Assembly (NCBI GenBank): GCA_002314145.1
Contig: DCCG01000043.1
Coordinates: forward strand, 1 to 45,906
From: Thalassolituus sp. UBA1087
GTDB lineage: Bacteria; Pseudomonadota; Gammaproteobacteria; Pseudomonadales; Oceanobacteraceae
Direction: 5' to 3'
Length of the DNA stretch: 45,906 bases
This document shows, one piece after another, positions 15,870 to 23,985 of the stretch; position 1 is the stretch's first letter; each line of letters starts with the position of its first letter. The notes beneath the pieces were generated by a model. That model did no database searches. It was not told where the DNA came from and saw only the letters and a program-made list of their open reading frames with translations. Both the position numbers and the translations under genes were made by a program.

Positions 15870-16861
15870 TATTCTGCGCGCAGTGCTTCCAGACGGTTAA
15901 CCAGCTTCTGGTAGACTTCGACGGGGTAGACGTCATCCTCACGCAGTTCTTTCAGTGCGTCATCGGCCAGCTGACGCCAGGCGATTTTGTCGTCTTCACT
16001 CAACTGCACGAATTCCATACCGTTCTGAATCAGCGCCTGACGGGCACCCTGTTCGTCTTTGGCATTCTGTTTATCCAGCGCAGCAAAAGTCTCGCGCATA
16101 ACGCGCTGAACGGTGGCCTGGTCGGTTTCACTCATGCGGTTGAACGCCTTATCGCTGACGACCAGCATGCCGAACAGAAATACCAGAGGGTAGTCGGTGG
16201 CGTAACTGACCTTGGTGTGCCATTGCAGGGCAATGGAAGTACTCGGGTTCACCGCCACGGTATCGATCAGCCCGGTCTGCAGGCTGGTGTACACATCGGA
16301 CACCGGCAGGGACACAGGTTGCACACCACCGTTTTCGAAAATCGTCTGGCTGATGCGGTCACCTTCCGGTACCCACACCTTCTTGTTCTGCACATCGACA
16401 GAGGTTTTCAGTGGTGAGTCAGACATCAGGTAAGCAAAGCCACCTTCAGACAGGCCCAGTACCACGTAACCTTTGTCTGCCAGCGCGTCTTTGATGTAAG
16501 GGTCGAACTCGTCCCGTACCGCATTCACTTCTTCAACATTGCGGAACGTAAAGGGCAGGCTGTAGAGCTGAGTCATATTGCTGGCAGAGGCCAGTGCGCC
16601 GATTGACATCATGCCGCCCTGCAGCTGATTAATACGCATTTTACGCAGCACGCTTTTGTCACTGCCCTGAACACCCCCGGGGAAGTATTTCACTTTCACC
16701 CGGCCTTCCGTTTCCTGTTTGATGGTGGCAGCTGCTTTGCGCATCTGCTTCATCCAGTTGGTGCCGTCCGGCGCCAGGGTGGCGATTTTTAAGGTGGTGG
16801 CCGCCTGGCTGACAGGGGCCAGCAGGCTCAGTGCGAGTACTGCAGCGGTCAGAAATTTCAT
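15869..16861 (-). CDS. TRAP transporter substrate-binding protein, TatP-like
   Basis: This 330-residue periplasmic protein has a signal peptide cleaved near SQA (about residue 20). It then has the DctP fold: TLKIATLAPDGTNWMKQMRKAA at the N-terminus and PVSDVYTSLQTGLIDTVAVNPS around residues 185-206. In ordinary DctP proteins a conserved arginine in the LKxRVP element clamps the carboxylate of the ligand. Here the same element reads KKVWVP, with Trp163 in the arginine position. That, and the adjacent tatT-like gene, point to the TPAT subgroup typified by Treponema pallidum TatP, which is thought to bind hydrophobic rather than simple acidic ligands. The ligand is unknown. Confidence 0.88.
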   Translation of the reverse strand: MKFLTAAVLALSLLAPVSQAATTLKIATLAPDGTNWMKQMRKAAATIKQETEGRVKVKYFPGGVQGSDKSVLRKMRINQLQGGMMSIGALASASNMTQLYSLPFTFRNVEEVNAVRDEFDPYIKDALADKGYVVLGLSEGGFAYLMSDSPLKTSVDVQNKKVWVPEGDRISQTIFENGGVQPVSLPVSDVYTSLQTGLIDTVAVNPSTSIALQWHTKVSYATDYPLVFLFGMLVVSDKAFNRMSETDQATVQRVMRETFAALDKQNAKDEQGARQALIQNGMEFVQLSEDDKIAWRQLADDALKELREDDVYPVEVYQKLVNRLEALRAE

Positions 16862-16867
16862 AAATAG

Positions 16868-17707
16868 TTACTCAAAGTAATCGGAAGATTCGTTCAGCAG
16901 GGTTTCCGCCTGTTCCTGCGCCAGACGGTTGACCAGTGTCAGACCGTCATAAACGGGATTGGCATCCAGCGCTTTGTGCAGGAGTTCATCATGCAGTGGC
17001 TGTTCAAACATCAGACGGGCGTATTGTTTGGCGTACAGTACATAGGCCATAAGGTTATGGCCGTCGCTGAGTTCAATGGCCTGTTCAAAGTGCTGGCGGC
17101 CTTTTTCCGGCTTGCCTCCCAGAGATGGCGGCAGCTGAGTTTCCAGCACGCCCAGATACACCTGCACGGTGGCGTTGTCGTAGGCCGGGTCCTGATCCGC
17201 GACCCAGCTCATCAGGGTTTTGACTTTGTTGAGCTGAGCAATGGCGTTCCAGTCGTCGGTATTAGCCTGAATCCAGCCAGCCCAGGCCGTTGCCATGGCA
17301 TAGAAAACGGCCACGTCATCCTCGTCATAGTCTTCGTTCAGCCCGGCCTGCAGCTGGTCTGCGGGGCCATCAATCAGCTCACAGGCATCGTCATCATATT
17401 CACATAACGCGCGGCGGGCGTAGTCCATGGCTTTGTCGGCAAGGGGCTTGGCCTGCTCCGGGTCTTTGGCAAAAACGCCGGCATAAGCGCCGTATAAACG
17501 GGCACCGGAGATCAGAAAATCTTCATTATCCGGGTAGGTAAGAATCAGAGCGTCGAGCAGTAACAGATACGCCGGTGCGCCGGCTTCGACGATGGCAGGA
17601 TCTTCCTGGTTAAGCATGGAGCGCGACAGGTTGCCGGGCAGGTTGCTGACGGAGCAGGCGCTGATACTGAGGGCAGCGGCCAGCACCAGACTGGCGGATA
17701 ATTTCAT
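16868..17707 (-). CDS. tatT: TatT-like TPR lipoprotein of a TRAP system
   Basis: This 279-residue lipoprotein has a signal sequence ending in a lipobox (ISAC, Cys18). The rest is helical and fits TRAP transporter T-component proteins: the LLLDALILTYPDNEDFLISGARLYGAYAGVF block (about residues 48-78) and a later GKPEKGRQHFEQAIELSDGHNLMAYVLYAKQYA repeat. In T. pallidum TatT forms trimers of TPR-like repeats with a ligand pore and binds TatP. The gene is first in the operon, 6 bases ahead of the binding-protein gene. It probably sits in the outer or inner membrane facing the periplasm; which one is not decided by the residue after Cys (Ser). Confidence 0.87.
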   Translation of the reverse strand: MKLSASLVLAAALSISACSVSNLPGNLSRSMLNQEDPAIVEAGAPAYLLLLDALILTYPDNEDFLISGARLYGAYAGVFAKDPEQAKPLADKAMDYARRALCEYDDDACELIDGPADQLQAGLNEDYDEDDVAVFYAMATAWAGWIQANTDDWNAIAQLNKVKTLMSWVADQDPAYDNATVQVYLGVLETQLPPSLGGKPEKGRQHFEQAIELSDGHNLMAYVLYAKQYARLMFEQPLHDELLHKALDANPVYDGLTLVNRLAQEQAETLLNESSDYFE

Positions 17708-17776
17708 AATTAAAACAATAACGGCTGATAAGTGCCCGGATTTTACACTGGTTAACCTTGCGGTTTCATTAAAATA

Positions 17777-17801
17777 CCCGCGAATTTGACTGCTTCGCGG
17801 G
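17777..17801 (-). terminator. Hairpin after the PilZ-DUF1631 gene
   Basis: CCCGCGAA (17777-17784) and TTCGCGGG (17794-17801) form a perfect 8-base stem. On the minus strand it is followed by TATTTTAAT, a weak T-run, so it probably ends transcription of the gene at 17821-21537 before the tatT promoter. Confidence 0.65.
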
Positions 17802-17820
17802 CATTTTCAGGCACCTGAAC

Positions 17821-20800
17821 TCACTGTTGCGCCAGCTGGTTCAGCGCTACGTGTTCTGCTGGTGCACCGATAATGAAATCGATGCCTATGGTACGCAGAA
17901 TATCCCAGACATTATTGTTGGGACTGTATTCGGCAATGGTCTTTTTGGCCATGAAATGGGCGATTTCCTGAATCGATTTGACCAGCGCGTAATCCGCCGA
18001 GCTGGTATGCAGGCCGGAGATAAAATTGTCGTCGATTTTGACGTAGTCCACCGGCAGTACCTTCAGATATTCAAAGGAAGACTGACCGGTACCGAAATCG
18101 GACAAGACGAATTTACAGCCCAGACTGCGCATCTCGTGCATGAAATCAGCCGCATCTTCAAGGTTGCGGATGGCGGATGTTTCGTTGAGTTCGAAACAGA
18201 GTTTTTTCACCGGTACGTCTTTTTCACGCGCCTGCTCAAAAATGTACGACAACAGGCTTTCGTCGTTAATGGCATGGCCGGAGAGGCGCAGCATAAAGCG
18301 GCTGATATCGGCGGCGGTCTGCTGGTTATCCGCCAGCCATTGCACCAGCTGTTCGATGGTCCAGCGGTCGAGGGCATACATGCGGTTGTAGTTTTCCGCC
18401 GCCTGCAGATAGTCCATGGGCGGGATCTGTTTGCCGTGCCCGTCCTCGATGCTCACGATGACTTCATACTGGCGGCTGCCTTTATGGCGGTCCTGAATGG
18501 CATTGACCGGTACGCACTGCACCTGTAACTGGTTATTGCTGAGGGCCTGATTGAGCTTGTTGCCCCATGCCATGAACTGATCCTGGCGCTGATGGCTTTC
18601 GTCGTCGGGCTGGTATTCCTCAATGCGGCTGCCACCTTTTTCTTTCGCCATCAGGCACGCCGATTCCCCCTGTTCGATCAGTTCGGATGCCTCTTCCAGG
18701 CCGGCGCTCATGGCAGCAAGGCCGATGCTCAGGTGGATACGGAACTCGCCCTGCTCAGAGTTGATGCTGGTTTTTTCAATGCGTTTCTTCAGTGCGTTGG
18801 CGGTTGCCATAGCCTGTTGCGGGTCCTGCTGGTTGAGGAACACGGCAAATTCATTACTGCCGATGCGGGCGGTAATCACATTGTCTTCCGCCGTCAGCTG
18901 GCTGGCGACGGCCTGCAGGCAGGTATCGCCACCATCTACACCATAGTTTTTGTTGATCAGTTTAAACTGATCAATATCTATCATGCACAGAGAGCCCGGT
19001 GTTTCTGTGCGCACATTGGTGAGGAAACGTTCCTGCAGCAGACGCAGGAAATGCTGACGGTTAAACAGGCCGGTCAGCGGATCGACGTTAGCCTGCTCTG
19101 ACAGGTCGCGGTAAATTTCCTGTACCAGCTGATCAACACTGCGGTCGACAGCGGATTCGTCCTGTTCGTACAGACGTTTAACGCGGCCTTCATCGAACGC
19201 GGCGGTCAGCTCGGCCAGGGTGAAGTCGATGACTTTCATGCCTGAATGATTCACACAGGCGAAGCGTGAAGCGTCGTGGGCGATCCACACCACGGATACC
19301 GACTGATCCTGCTCAGTGAGCAGCAGCCAGTCACCCACCTGCAGATTCATTGCCCGGCGCATACCTTTGCCTTCCGGTATGACTTCCGCCGGTTTGGCGA
19401 CAAAGGCCGGCAGGTCGACGGCTTCACGGATATGGCCTTTGTTCAGGTGCTCTTCGGCGGCTTGCAGAATCTCATCGTGCCAGCGCTGATGTTCGGGCAG
19501 GTTGCCGTTGAGGTTATCCATTTCGGAGCGGGCCAGCTCCATCATCGGGCGGAAACGGTCCAGCAGTTCGCGCCGGCCGCTGTTTTTATTGCTGAACAGG
19601 ATCAGTACCTGACGGTAGAGTTTGACCGCACCTTTAAAGCGTTTGCTGTCCGGGCCTTCGCGCAACAGCAGCAGTGACAGCATCTGCTGCCAGCCATTCT
19701 GCAGCCAGTCCACCACACAGCTTGGCAGGGTACGGTTGGCTGAATCCCGTCCGATCAGTTGCTCGACCTGTATGCGGACTTCCTGCATACAGTGTTCGCC
19801 TTCTGCCGCCTGAGCGACGCGCTCAGCATTCTGACGGGCTTTGCGTTCAGCTGAACTGACCAGTCCCTGCAGACTTTCCAGCAGCTCTTCCAGTGAGTTT
19901 TCATCGCCTTCGAGGTTTTCAGCGACCGGCGCGATAAGGTTCTCAAGCTTGCGCGCCACCTGACTCTCACCACTGGTAGTCAGCTGGCCCAGTTTTGCCA
20001 GCAGGTTGAGGATCAGGCGTCCGGGATGATCCGGGTTGAACAGCAGGCTGGCGTCTTTCAGCATCAATTGCAGCAGGGGCCAGCCGAGCTGTTCAATATA
20101 AGGTTTGACGAAGCCGGCGACCTGATCACTGCCCAGCATATGTTGGGTAACATGCTCCAGGGTGTCGATGGCATCGCGGGATTCCAGTGGCAGGCTGACC
20201 TCGCGTTCCGCCAGCGCCTGCTCCATGGCTTCGCGCACACCGCCGGCACCCACCGATGTCGCCTGGGCCAGAGAAGGGACGATCTGCTCAATATCTTCCG
20301 GCTGCGCCTGGGGCAGTTCGTTTTCCGGTATTTCCGCTTCCAGACGCTGATAGCGCAGACGTAACAGGTTCTGAATATTGGAGTAGGCCTGACGCGCTTC
20401 TTCCTGATGGCGGCGGAAGTTCTGGGCCACATCGCCCGGTGTCAGCGGTGCCGGGGCCTGCCAGGCCGAGCTGGCTTCCGGGTGTATGTCCTGCTCAGGG
20501 GTTTGACTGCCACGCTGGTCTGTTGCCTGGCCATTGCTGCTGTCGTTGTGTCCGTCGTCGCTGCTGGTCAGGGTTTTGCGCGGCTTGCGATATCGGAAGG
20601 TCAGCGGGATATCAATATCTTTAATCAGCTGCTGGTAGGCTGTCTGCAGCATATTGCCGGCCACCTGTTCAAAAATACTGAAGGCCAGGGTGCGGGCGTC
20701 CTGATCCAGACTCAGTTTCTCCAGCGCATCGCGGAAGGCTTCGGTCACGGTGGTCGGGCCGATGGGGTTGAAACAGTGCTCAATAGGGGCATCGGACAGG

Positions 20801-21537
20801 GCGTCCAGCAGCTGGCGCAGTTCAAAGGTAATATGTGACAGGCGCGACTGCAGATGTGAAGCGGTGACTTTGGCCAGCAGCCAGTCTTCAAAGTCGGATT
20901 GTTGCACCAGTGACAGACGCAGATCGCCGCTTTCTGCTTCATGATCCGGCGTGAATTCGGGTTTGCCTGCCAGCCAGCGTTCCAGCTGGTTATCCAGGTT
21001 GGCAACAAATTGCTGCAACAGCGCCGCGGCGTGCTCTTTGGCGTGCTTTTCCAGCTTCAGCCATTGCTGTTGTTCGGTGGTGTTATGTGCCTTGTTGGCT
21101 TTATCGAAGGTTGCTTCGAGAAATTCCGGCAGCCATTTCTTTGGCAGAGCTTCGCTCAGGCGGCTGCTTTGAGAGCGTATTTCGCTGAGATAGCGGGCGC
21201 GGCTCTGGTCATCAATTTTGTTGTCACTGCGGTGTTTCTGGGAAAACTCCTGCAGACGCAGAAACAGTGTATCGTCGTGCAGTGGCAGGTGAAGCCCGAC
21301 ATGCTGTTCATCATGGTGCACCCACTCCGCCGGAACATTCAGCTGCTGTCCGTCCAGATCAAGAGTCAGGGTATGGCGGCCTTCGGTATTATCCGGCTGC
21401 TGATGAGGCCAGAGCAGGTTCATACCTGACTGGGAATAATCGACGACCTGACAATCAAAGGTTTCGCCGTCGGCCAGTGTCAGGCGGGCACTGAAGCTGG
21501 TGCTAAAGCGGGGATGTTCACGAAGTTCTGCAGCCAT
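17821..21537 (-). CDS. PilZ-DUF1631 protein with degenerate GGDEF and EAL domains
   Basis: This 1238-residue cytoplasmic protein has no membrane segment. Residues about 5-100 form a PilZ domain with both c-di-GMP motifs intact: RxxxR (Arg6-Arg10) and DYSQSG (33-38). A long helical part (about 110-770) matches DUF1631 in character. A GGDEF domain follows (DPLTGLFNRQHF near 817), but the active site reads GSNEF near 889 and there is no RxxD inhibitory site. The last 220 residues form an EAL domain in which EAL is EVI (near 1022), the NLS-type asparagine is Arg, DDFGTG is SDFGTG and QGY is missing. Both enzymes are probably dead. The likely role is a c-di-GMP receptor or scaffold using PilZ as the sensor. 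It stands alone between two minus-strand units. Confidence 0.88.
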   Translation of the reverse strand: MAAELREHPRFSTSFSARLTLADGETFDCQVVDYSQSGMNLLWPHQQPDNTEGRHTLTLDLDGQQLNVPAEWVHHDEQHVGLHLPLHDDTLFLRLQEFSQKHRSDNKIDDQSRARYLSEIRSQSSRLSEALPKKWLPEFLEATFDKANKAHNTTEQQQWLKLEKHAKEHAAALLQQFVANLDNQLERWLAGKPEFTPDHEAESGDLRLSLVQQSDFEDWLLAKVTASHLQSRLSHITFELRQLLDALSDAPIEHCFNPIGPTTVTEAFRDALEKLSLDQDARTLAFSIFEQVAGNMLQTAYQQLIKDIDIPLTFRYRKPRKTLTSSDDGHNDSSNGQATDQRGSQTPEQDIHPEASSAWQAPAPLTPGDVAQNFRRHQEEARQAYSNIQNLLRLRYQRLEAEIPENELPQAQPEDIEQIVPSLAQATSVGAGGVREAMEQALAEREVSLPLESRDAIDTLEHVTQHMLGSDQVAGFVKPYIEQLGWPLLQLMLKDASLLFNPDHPGRLILNLLAKLGQLTTSGESQVARKLENLIAPVAENLEGDENSLEELLESLQGLVSSAERKARQNAERVAQAAEGEHCMQEVRIQVEQLIGRDSANRTLPSCVVDWLQNGWQQMLSLLLLREGPDSKRFKGAVKLYRQVLILFSNKNSGRRELLDRFRPMMELARSEMDNLNGNLPEHQRWHDEILQAAEEHLNKGHIREAVDLPAFVAKPAEVIPEGKGMRRAMNLQVGDWLLLTEQDQSVSVVWIAHDASRFACVNHSGMKVIDFTLAELTAAFDEGRVKRLYEQDESAVDRSVDQLVQEIYRDLSEQANVDPLTGLFNRQHFLRLLQERFLTNVRTETPGSLCMIDIDQFKLINKNYGVDGGDTCLQAVASQLTAEDNVITARIGSNEFAVFLNQQDPQQAMATANALKKRIEKTSINSEQGEFRIHLSIGLAAMSAGLEEASELIEQGESACLMAKEKGGSRIEEYQPDDESHQRQDQFMAWGNKLNQALSNNQLQVQCVPVNAIQDRHKGSRQYEVIVSIEDGHGKQIPPMDYLQAAENYNRMYALDRWTIEQLVQWLADNQQTAADISRFMLRLSGHAINDESLLSYIFEQAREKDVPVKKLCFELNETSAIRNLEDAADFMHEMRSLGCKFVLSDFGTGQSSFEYLKVLPVDYVKIDDNFISGLHTSSADYALVKSIQEIAHFMAKKTIAEYSPNNNVWDILRTIGIDFIIGAPAEHVALNQLAQQ

Positions 21538-21708
21538 GTTTTTATCCGGTTATGGCGACGTACCAGTCCACTGGTTTGTCTTATCAGAAGGGAGCGTTGC
21601 GTTACTGAGTGGCGTCGCTCACCGGTTGTTAGTTATAAAAGTAATATTATGTCGTGATTTGTAACATTTACATATAGTTATTAAGTCTGGCGCATGATCG
21701 TGTCTCTG

Positions 21709-21732
21709 AAAAGCCTGAATGACGACTCAGGC
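21709..21732 (-). terminator. Terminator of the sigma54 activator gene
   Basis: GCCTGA (21713-21718) and TCAGGC (21727-21732) form a stem just past the activator stop. On the minus strand it runs into TTTT (complement of 21709-21712). Confidence 0.65.
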
Positions 21733-21735
21733 AGA

Positions 21736-23079
21736 TTAAATCTCTTCATTTTGTTGCTGGTCGCGAAGTTGTCGTAATTTGCGGTACAGCGTCCGCTCAC
21801 TGACCCCCAGCTTTCTGGCCAGCGCGGCGTTATCGCCCGGGTAGGCGCGGGCGATTCTGGCCAGGTAAATATTCTCCAGGTCGGCGAGTGGCAGAATTTC
21901 TCCGCTGCCAATGCCGGACGATGTGGCCAGCAGAGCCGACCCTCCGGTGGGCACAGGTTCCAGATGTTCAGGCTCAATAAAACGGCCATCGCACAGCAGG
22001 ACGGCGCGCTCAAGCAGGTTACGTAATTCACGGATGTTGCCGGGGTACTGATGATTGATCAGCCAGTCGCAGGCGGCATCGGAAAATTCCAGTGTACGGT
22101 GACGGGTCAGCTGATCCAGCATATGCGTTGCCAGCGGGATAACATCCTCCGGCCGTTCATTCAGGGTTGGCAGGTACACAGGGAAAGGACTGATACGGTA
22201 AAACAGGTCTTTGCGGAAGGTACCCTGGGCCACCATTTCCTCCAGCTGATGGTGAGTAGCGCAGATCAGGCGGAAATCAGCCTGTTTGGGTGTCACACTG
22301 CCGACCGGGCGATAACTGCCACTTTCAATCAAACGCAACAGTTTGACCTGCATCGCCAGGGGAATATCGCCGACTTCATCAAGAAACAGGGTGCCGCCAC
22401 GGGCGGCTTCCACCAGCCCCGGCTTGCGGTGAATGGCGCCGGTGAAGGCGCCTTTTTCATGGCCGAAAAGCTCGCTTTCAAACAGGGTTTCGGTCAGGCC
22501 TGAACACTCCACCGTGACGAACGGAGCAGCGGCTCTCAGGCTGTGGCTGTGCAGGTATTGAGCCGCGAGCTCTTTGCCGGTACCCGATTCCCCCAGCAAC
22601 AGCACGCTGATATCACTGGGTGCGGCCCGGCTCAGCAGTTCCAGCATCTGAGTGTAGGCGGGGCTGTAGCCCACCATGCGCGATGCCGGGTCATCCTCTG
22701 CGGAACGCACCGGGTGCATGATTTCGACGAAGTAACGTATCTCGCCTTCGTCATCGCGGATCGGGTTAAGCTCGACGTCCACATGCTCACGGCCATTGGG
22801 GGTATTGTGAATGTGCAGGATGCGCTGGCGCTGACCAGTGTCCAGGCACTGGCGCAGCGGGCAGGTTTCACCGGCCTGATCACAGGGCACACGATAACCG
22901 TGGGACACCTCATAACAGTGGCGCGACAGAATGGCCTGATCCTCGGAAAAGGTCTTGCGGTAGGCTTCATTCGCTGCGCAGATCTGGTAATCGCGGTCCA
23001 TCAGGATGGCCGGCGCGGTGATGGCGTCCAGCAGCGATGAAATCGCCGGCAGGGAATGGTAGTTCGTCAGGTCGCTCAT
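21736..23079 (-). CDS. fisR: FisR-like sigma54-dependent regulator (PAS, AAA+, Fis HTH)
   Basis: This 447-residue protein has three parts. The N-terminal PAS-like sensor (about 8-125) contains the cluster CYEVSH...PC...CPLRQC. The AAA+ domain (about 133-370) has Walker A GESGTGKE, the sigma54-contact loop GAFTGA and Walker B GGTLFLDEV. The C-terminal Fis-type helix-turn-helix ends NAALARKLGVSERTLYRKLRQL. Cys55, Cys66 and Cys73 are spaced 11 and 7. From memory, the sulfane-sulfur sensor FisR of Cupriavidus uses Cys53, Cys64 and Cys71, the same spacing, to switch on persulfide dioxygenase genes from a sigma54 promoter. The gene is divergent from such a promoter (23262-23277) that precedes a dioxygenase-like gene and cydAB. 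The FisR assignment is an inference from motif and context; a metal or oxygen sensor using the same cysteines is the alternative. Confidence 0.82.
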   Translation of the reverse strand: MSDLTNYHSLPAISSLLDAITAPAILMDRDYQICAANEAYRKTFSEDQAILSRHCYEVSHGYRVPCDQAGETCPLRQCLDTGQRQRILHIHNTPNGREHVDVELNPIRDDEGEIRYFVEIMHPVRSAEDDPASRMVGYSPAYTQMLELLSRAAPSDISVLLLGESGTGKELAAQYLHSHSLRAAAPFVTVECSGLTETLFESELFGHEKGAFTGAIHRKPGLVEAARGGTLFLDEVGDIPLAMQVKLLRLIESGSYRPVGSVTPKQADFRLICATHHQLEEMVAQGTFRKDLFYRISPFPVYLPTLNERPEDVIPLATHMLDQLTRHRTLEFSDAACDWLINHQYPGNIRELRNLLERAVLLCDGRFIEPEHLEPVPTGGSALLATSSGIGSGEILPLADLENIYLARIARAYPGDNAALARKLGVSERTLYRKLRQLRDQQQNEEI

Positions 23080-23185
23080 GATGAATGCCAGTTATGTCTT
23101 GTCTGTATGTCAAATCTGGCAGGGGTTGATGTCAGTGTAAAGACTGAGACAGGAAATTTTTACTGTCATAAGGTGACTATGGTCT

Positions 23186-23211
23186 GACCGGGCCGGGTCT
23201 GAGCCCCGGTC
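23186..23211. promoter_or_regulatory. Inverted repeat, candidate activator-binding enhancer
   Basis: GACCGGG (23186-23192) and CCCGGTC (23205-23211) are perfect arms 12 bases apart. GGTCTG also occurs three times in this stretch (23181, 23196, 23208). The centre lies about 90 bases before the expected sigma54 start, which is a normal distance for an enhancer-binding protein. Confidence 0.5.
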
Positions 23212-23261
23212 TGGCGGCTTTCCCGGGAATAATCAGGAATTAATAACGGCGGCTATATCAG

Positions 23262-23277
23262 TTGGCCTGCTCCTTGC
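23262..23277 (+). promoter_or_regulatory. Sigma54 (-24/-12) promoter
   Basis: TTGGCCTGCTCCTTGC places GG at 23264-23265 and GC at 23276-23277, exactly the required spacing, and matches the TGGC-N7-TTGC consensus. It lies 41 bases before the ATG at 23318 and faces away from the divergent sigma54 activator. Confidence 0.8.
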
Positions 23278-23317
23278 TCCCGCGCAGATATAAGCCGAAC
23301 AAATTCCGGGGTCAGGC

Positions 23318-23845
23318 ATGGTCAGAGTTAAGCAGTGGGAACAAGAGGAGCAACTGAGTTATCTGTTGTTCGAACCAATATCCCGGCGCAGTGCTTTAGT
23401 AGATGTCCGTCCTGAGCAGCAGGAAAGTTGCCTGAATACTTTGCAGATGCGCGGTCTTCATAATGCGTATTTGCTGTACACATTTATCCCTGATTTTAAT
23501 GTGGATATTCCCGGCATTGTAATTACGCCGGATCTCGATTTACCGGAACATGTTTTACCGCTGGGCGAAACGCATATTGAGCGCCTGCGGAATTCTTCGT
23601 CTACTCTGGCAGCGTACCTGAGCGAAGGTCATTTATTTTCGGGCCCATGGTGGTTGCCGTTTGCCCTGCGACAAATTGGCACAGATGGTCAGTGTGGGAA
23701 ATCCGTTATGCTGCCGCTCGTTAACTTACCTGATGATCATATTCTGCATCCCGGCAAAATTGTATCCGGTATTCGTATCAGTACCATCCGTCAGGAAAAA
23801 GCGTTTGCTGAAGCGGACTCGGCAGAAGGAGTTGTGCGTGGCTGA
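23318..23845 (+). CDS. ETHE1/persulfide dioxygenase-like protein without metal ligands (pseudoenzyme)
   Basis: This 175-residue protein aligns with ETHE1-type persulfide dioxygenases (metallo-beta-lactamase fold). LSYLLFEPISRRSALVDVRPE (about 13-33) matches the first strands, SEGHLFSG the FTGDAL region, and LPDDHILHPGKIVSGIRISTIRQEKAF the C-terminal LPDDTLVYPGHDYKG...STIGEEKRF block. Every ligand is replaced. The HxHxDH site reads FIPDFN (56-61), the FTGD aspartate is Pro, the YPGHDY histidine is Lys, and no PGHTPG is present. It is also about 60 residues shorter than active enzymes. It is probably a non-catalytic relative used as a sensor, partner or persulfide carrier. The frame is intact, so it is not a decayed pseudogene. 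It is the first gene after the sigma54 promoter. Confidence 0.75.
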   Translation: MVRVKQWEQEEQLSYLLFEPISRRSALVDVRPEQQESCLNTLQMRGLHNAYLLYTFIPDFNVDIPGIVITPDLDLPEHVLPLGETHIERLRNSSSTLAAYLSEGHLFSGPWWLPFALRQIGTDGQCGKSVMLPLVNLPDDHILHPGKIVSGIRISTIRQEKAFAEADSAEGVVRG

Positions 23846-23864
23846 GTCAAACAAGTTTTTTCGT

Positions 23865-23887
23865 AAAAGTGGAACACACTTTTTTTT
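23865..23887 (+). terminator. Weak intrinsic terminator before cydA
   Basis: AAAAGTG (23865-23871) and CACTTTT (23877-23883) pair around GAACA, and the run of T continues to 23887. The stem is A/T rich, so termination should be partial. Confidence 0.6.
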
Positions 23888-23892
23888 AAATT

Positions 23893-23926
23893 CTCTGGGT
23901 CTGACAAACCCAGGGGACGTCCTTTT
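23893..23926 (+). promoter_or_regulatory. Second hairpin in the cydA leader (possible attenuator)
   Basis: CTCTGGGT (23893-23900) and ACCCAGGG (23908-23915) pair with one G-T wobble around CTGACAA. A GGACGTCC palindrome and CCTTTTCTG follow. Together with the terminator just upstream this could tune read-through from the sigma54 promoter into cydA. Confidence 0.5.
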
Positions 23927-23985
23927 CTGTCAATCTGAAGCTTATCAACTAAAAATATCTTTCCCTCGCAATCGGAGGATCTGCA

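Noticed and set aside
23126..23140. TTGATGTCAGTGTAA as an FNR/Anr box for cydAB
   Set aside because: Only one half-site fits, and it lies beside the regulator start rather than near a cydA promoter.
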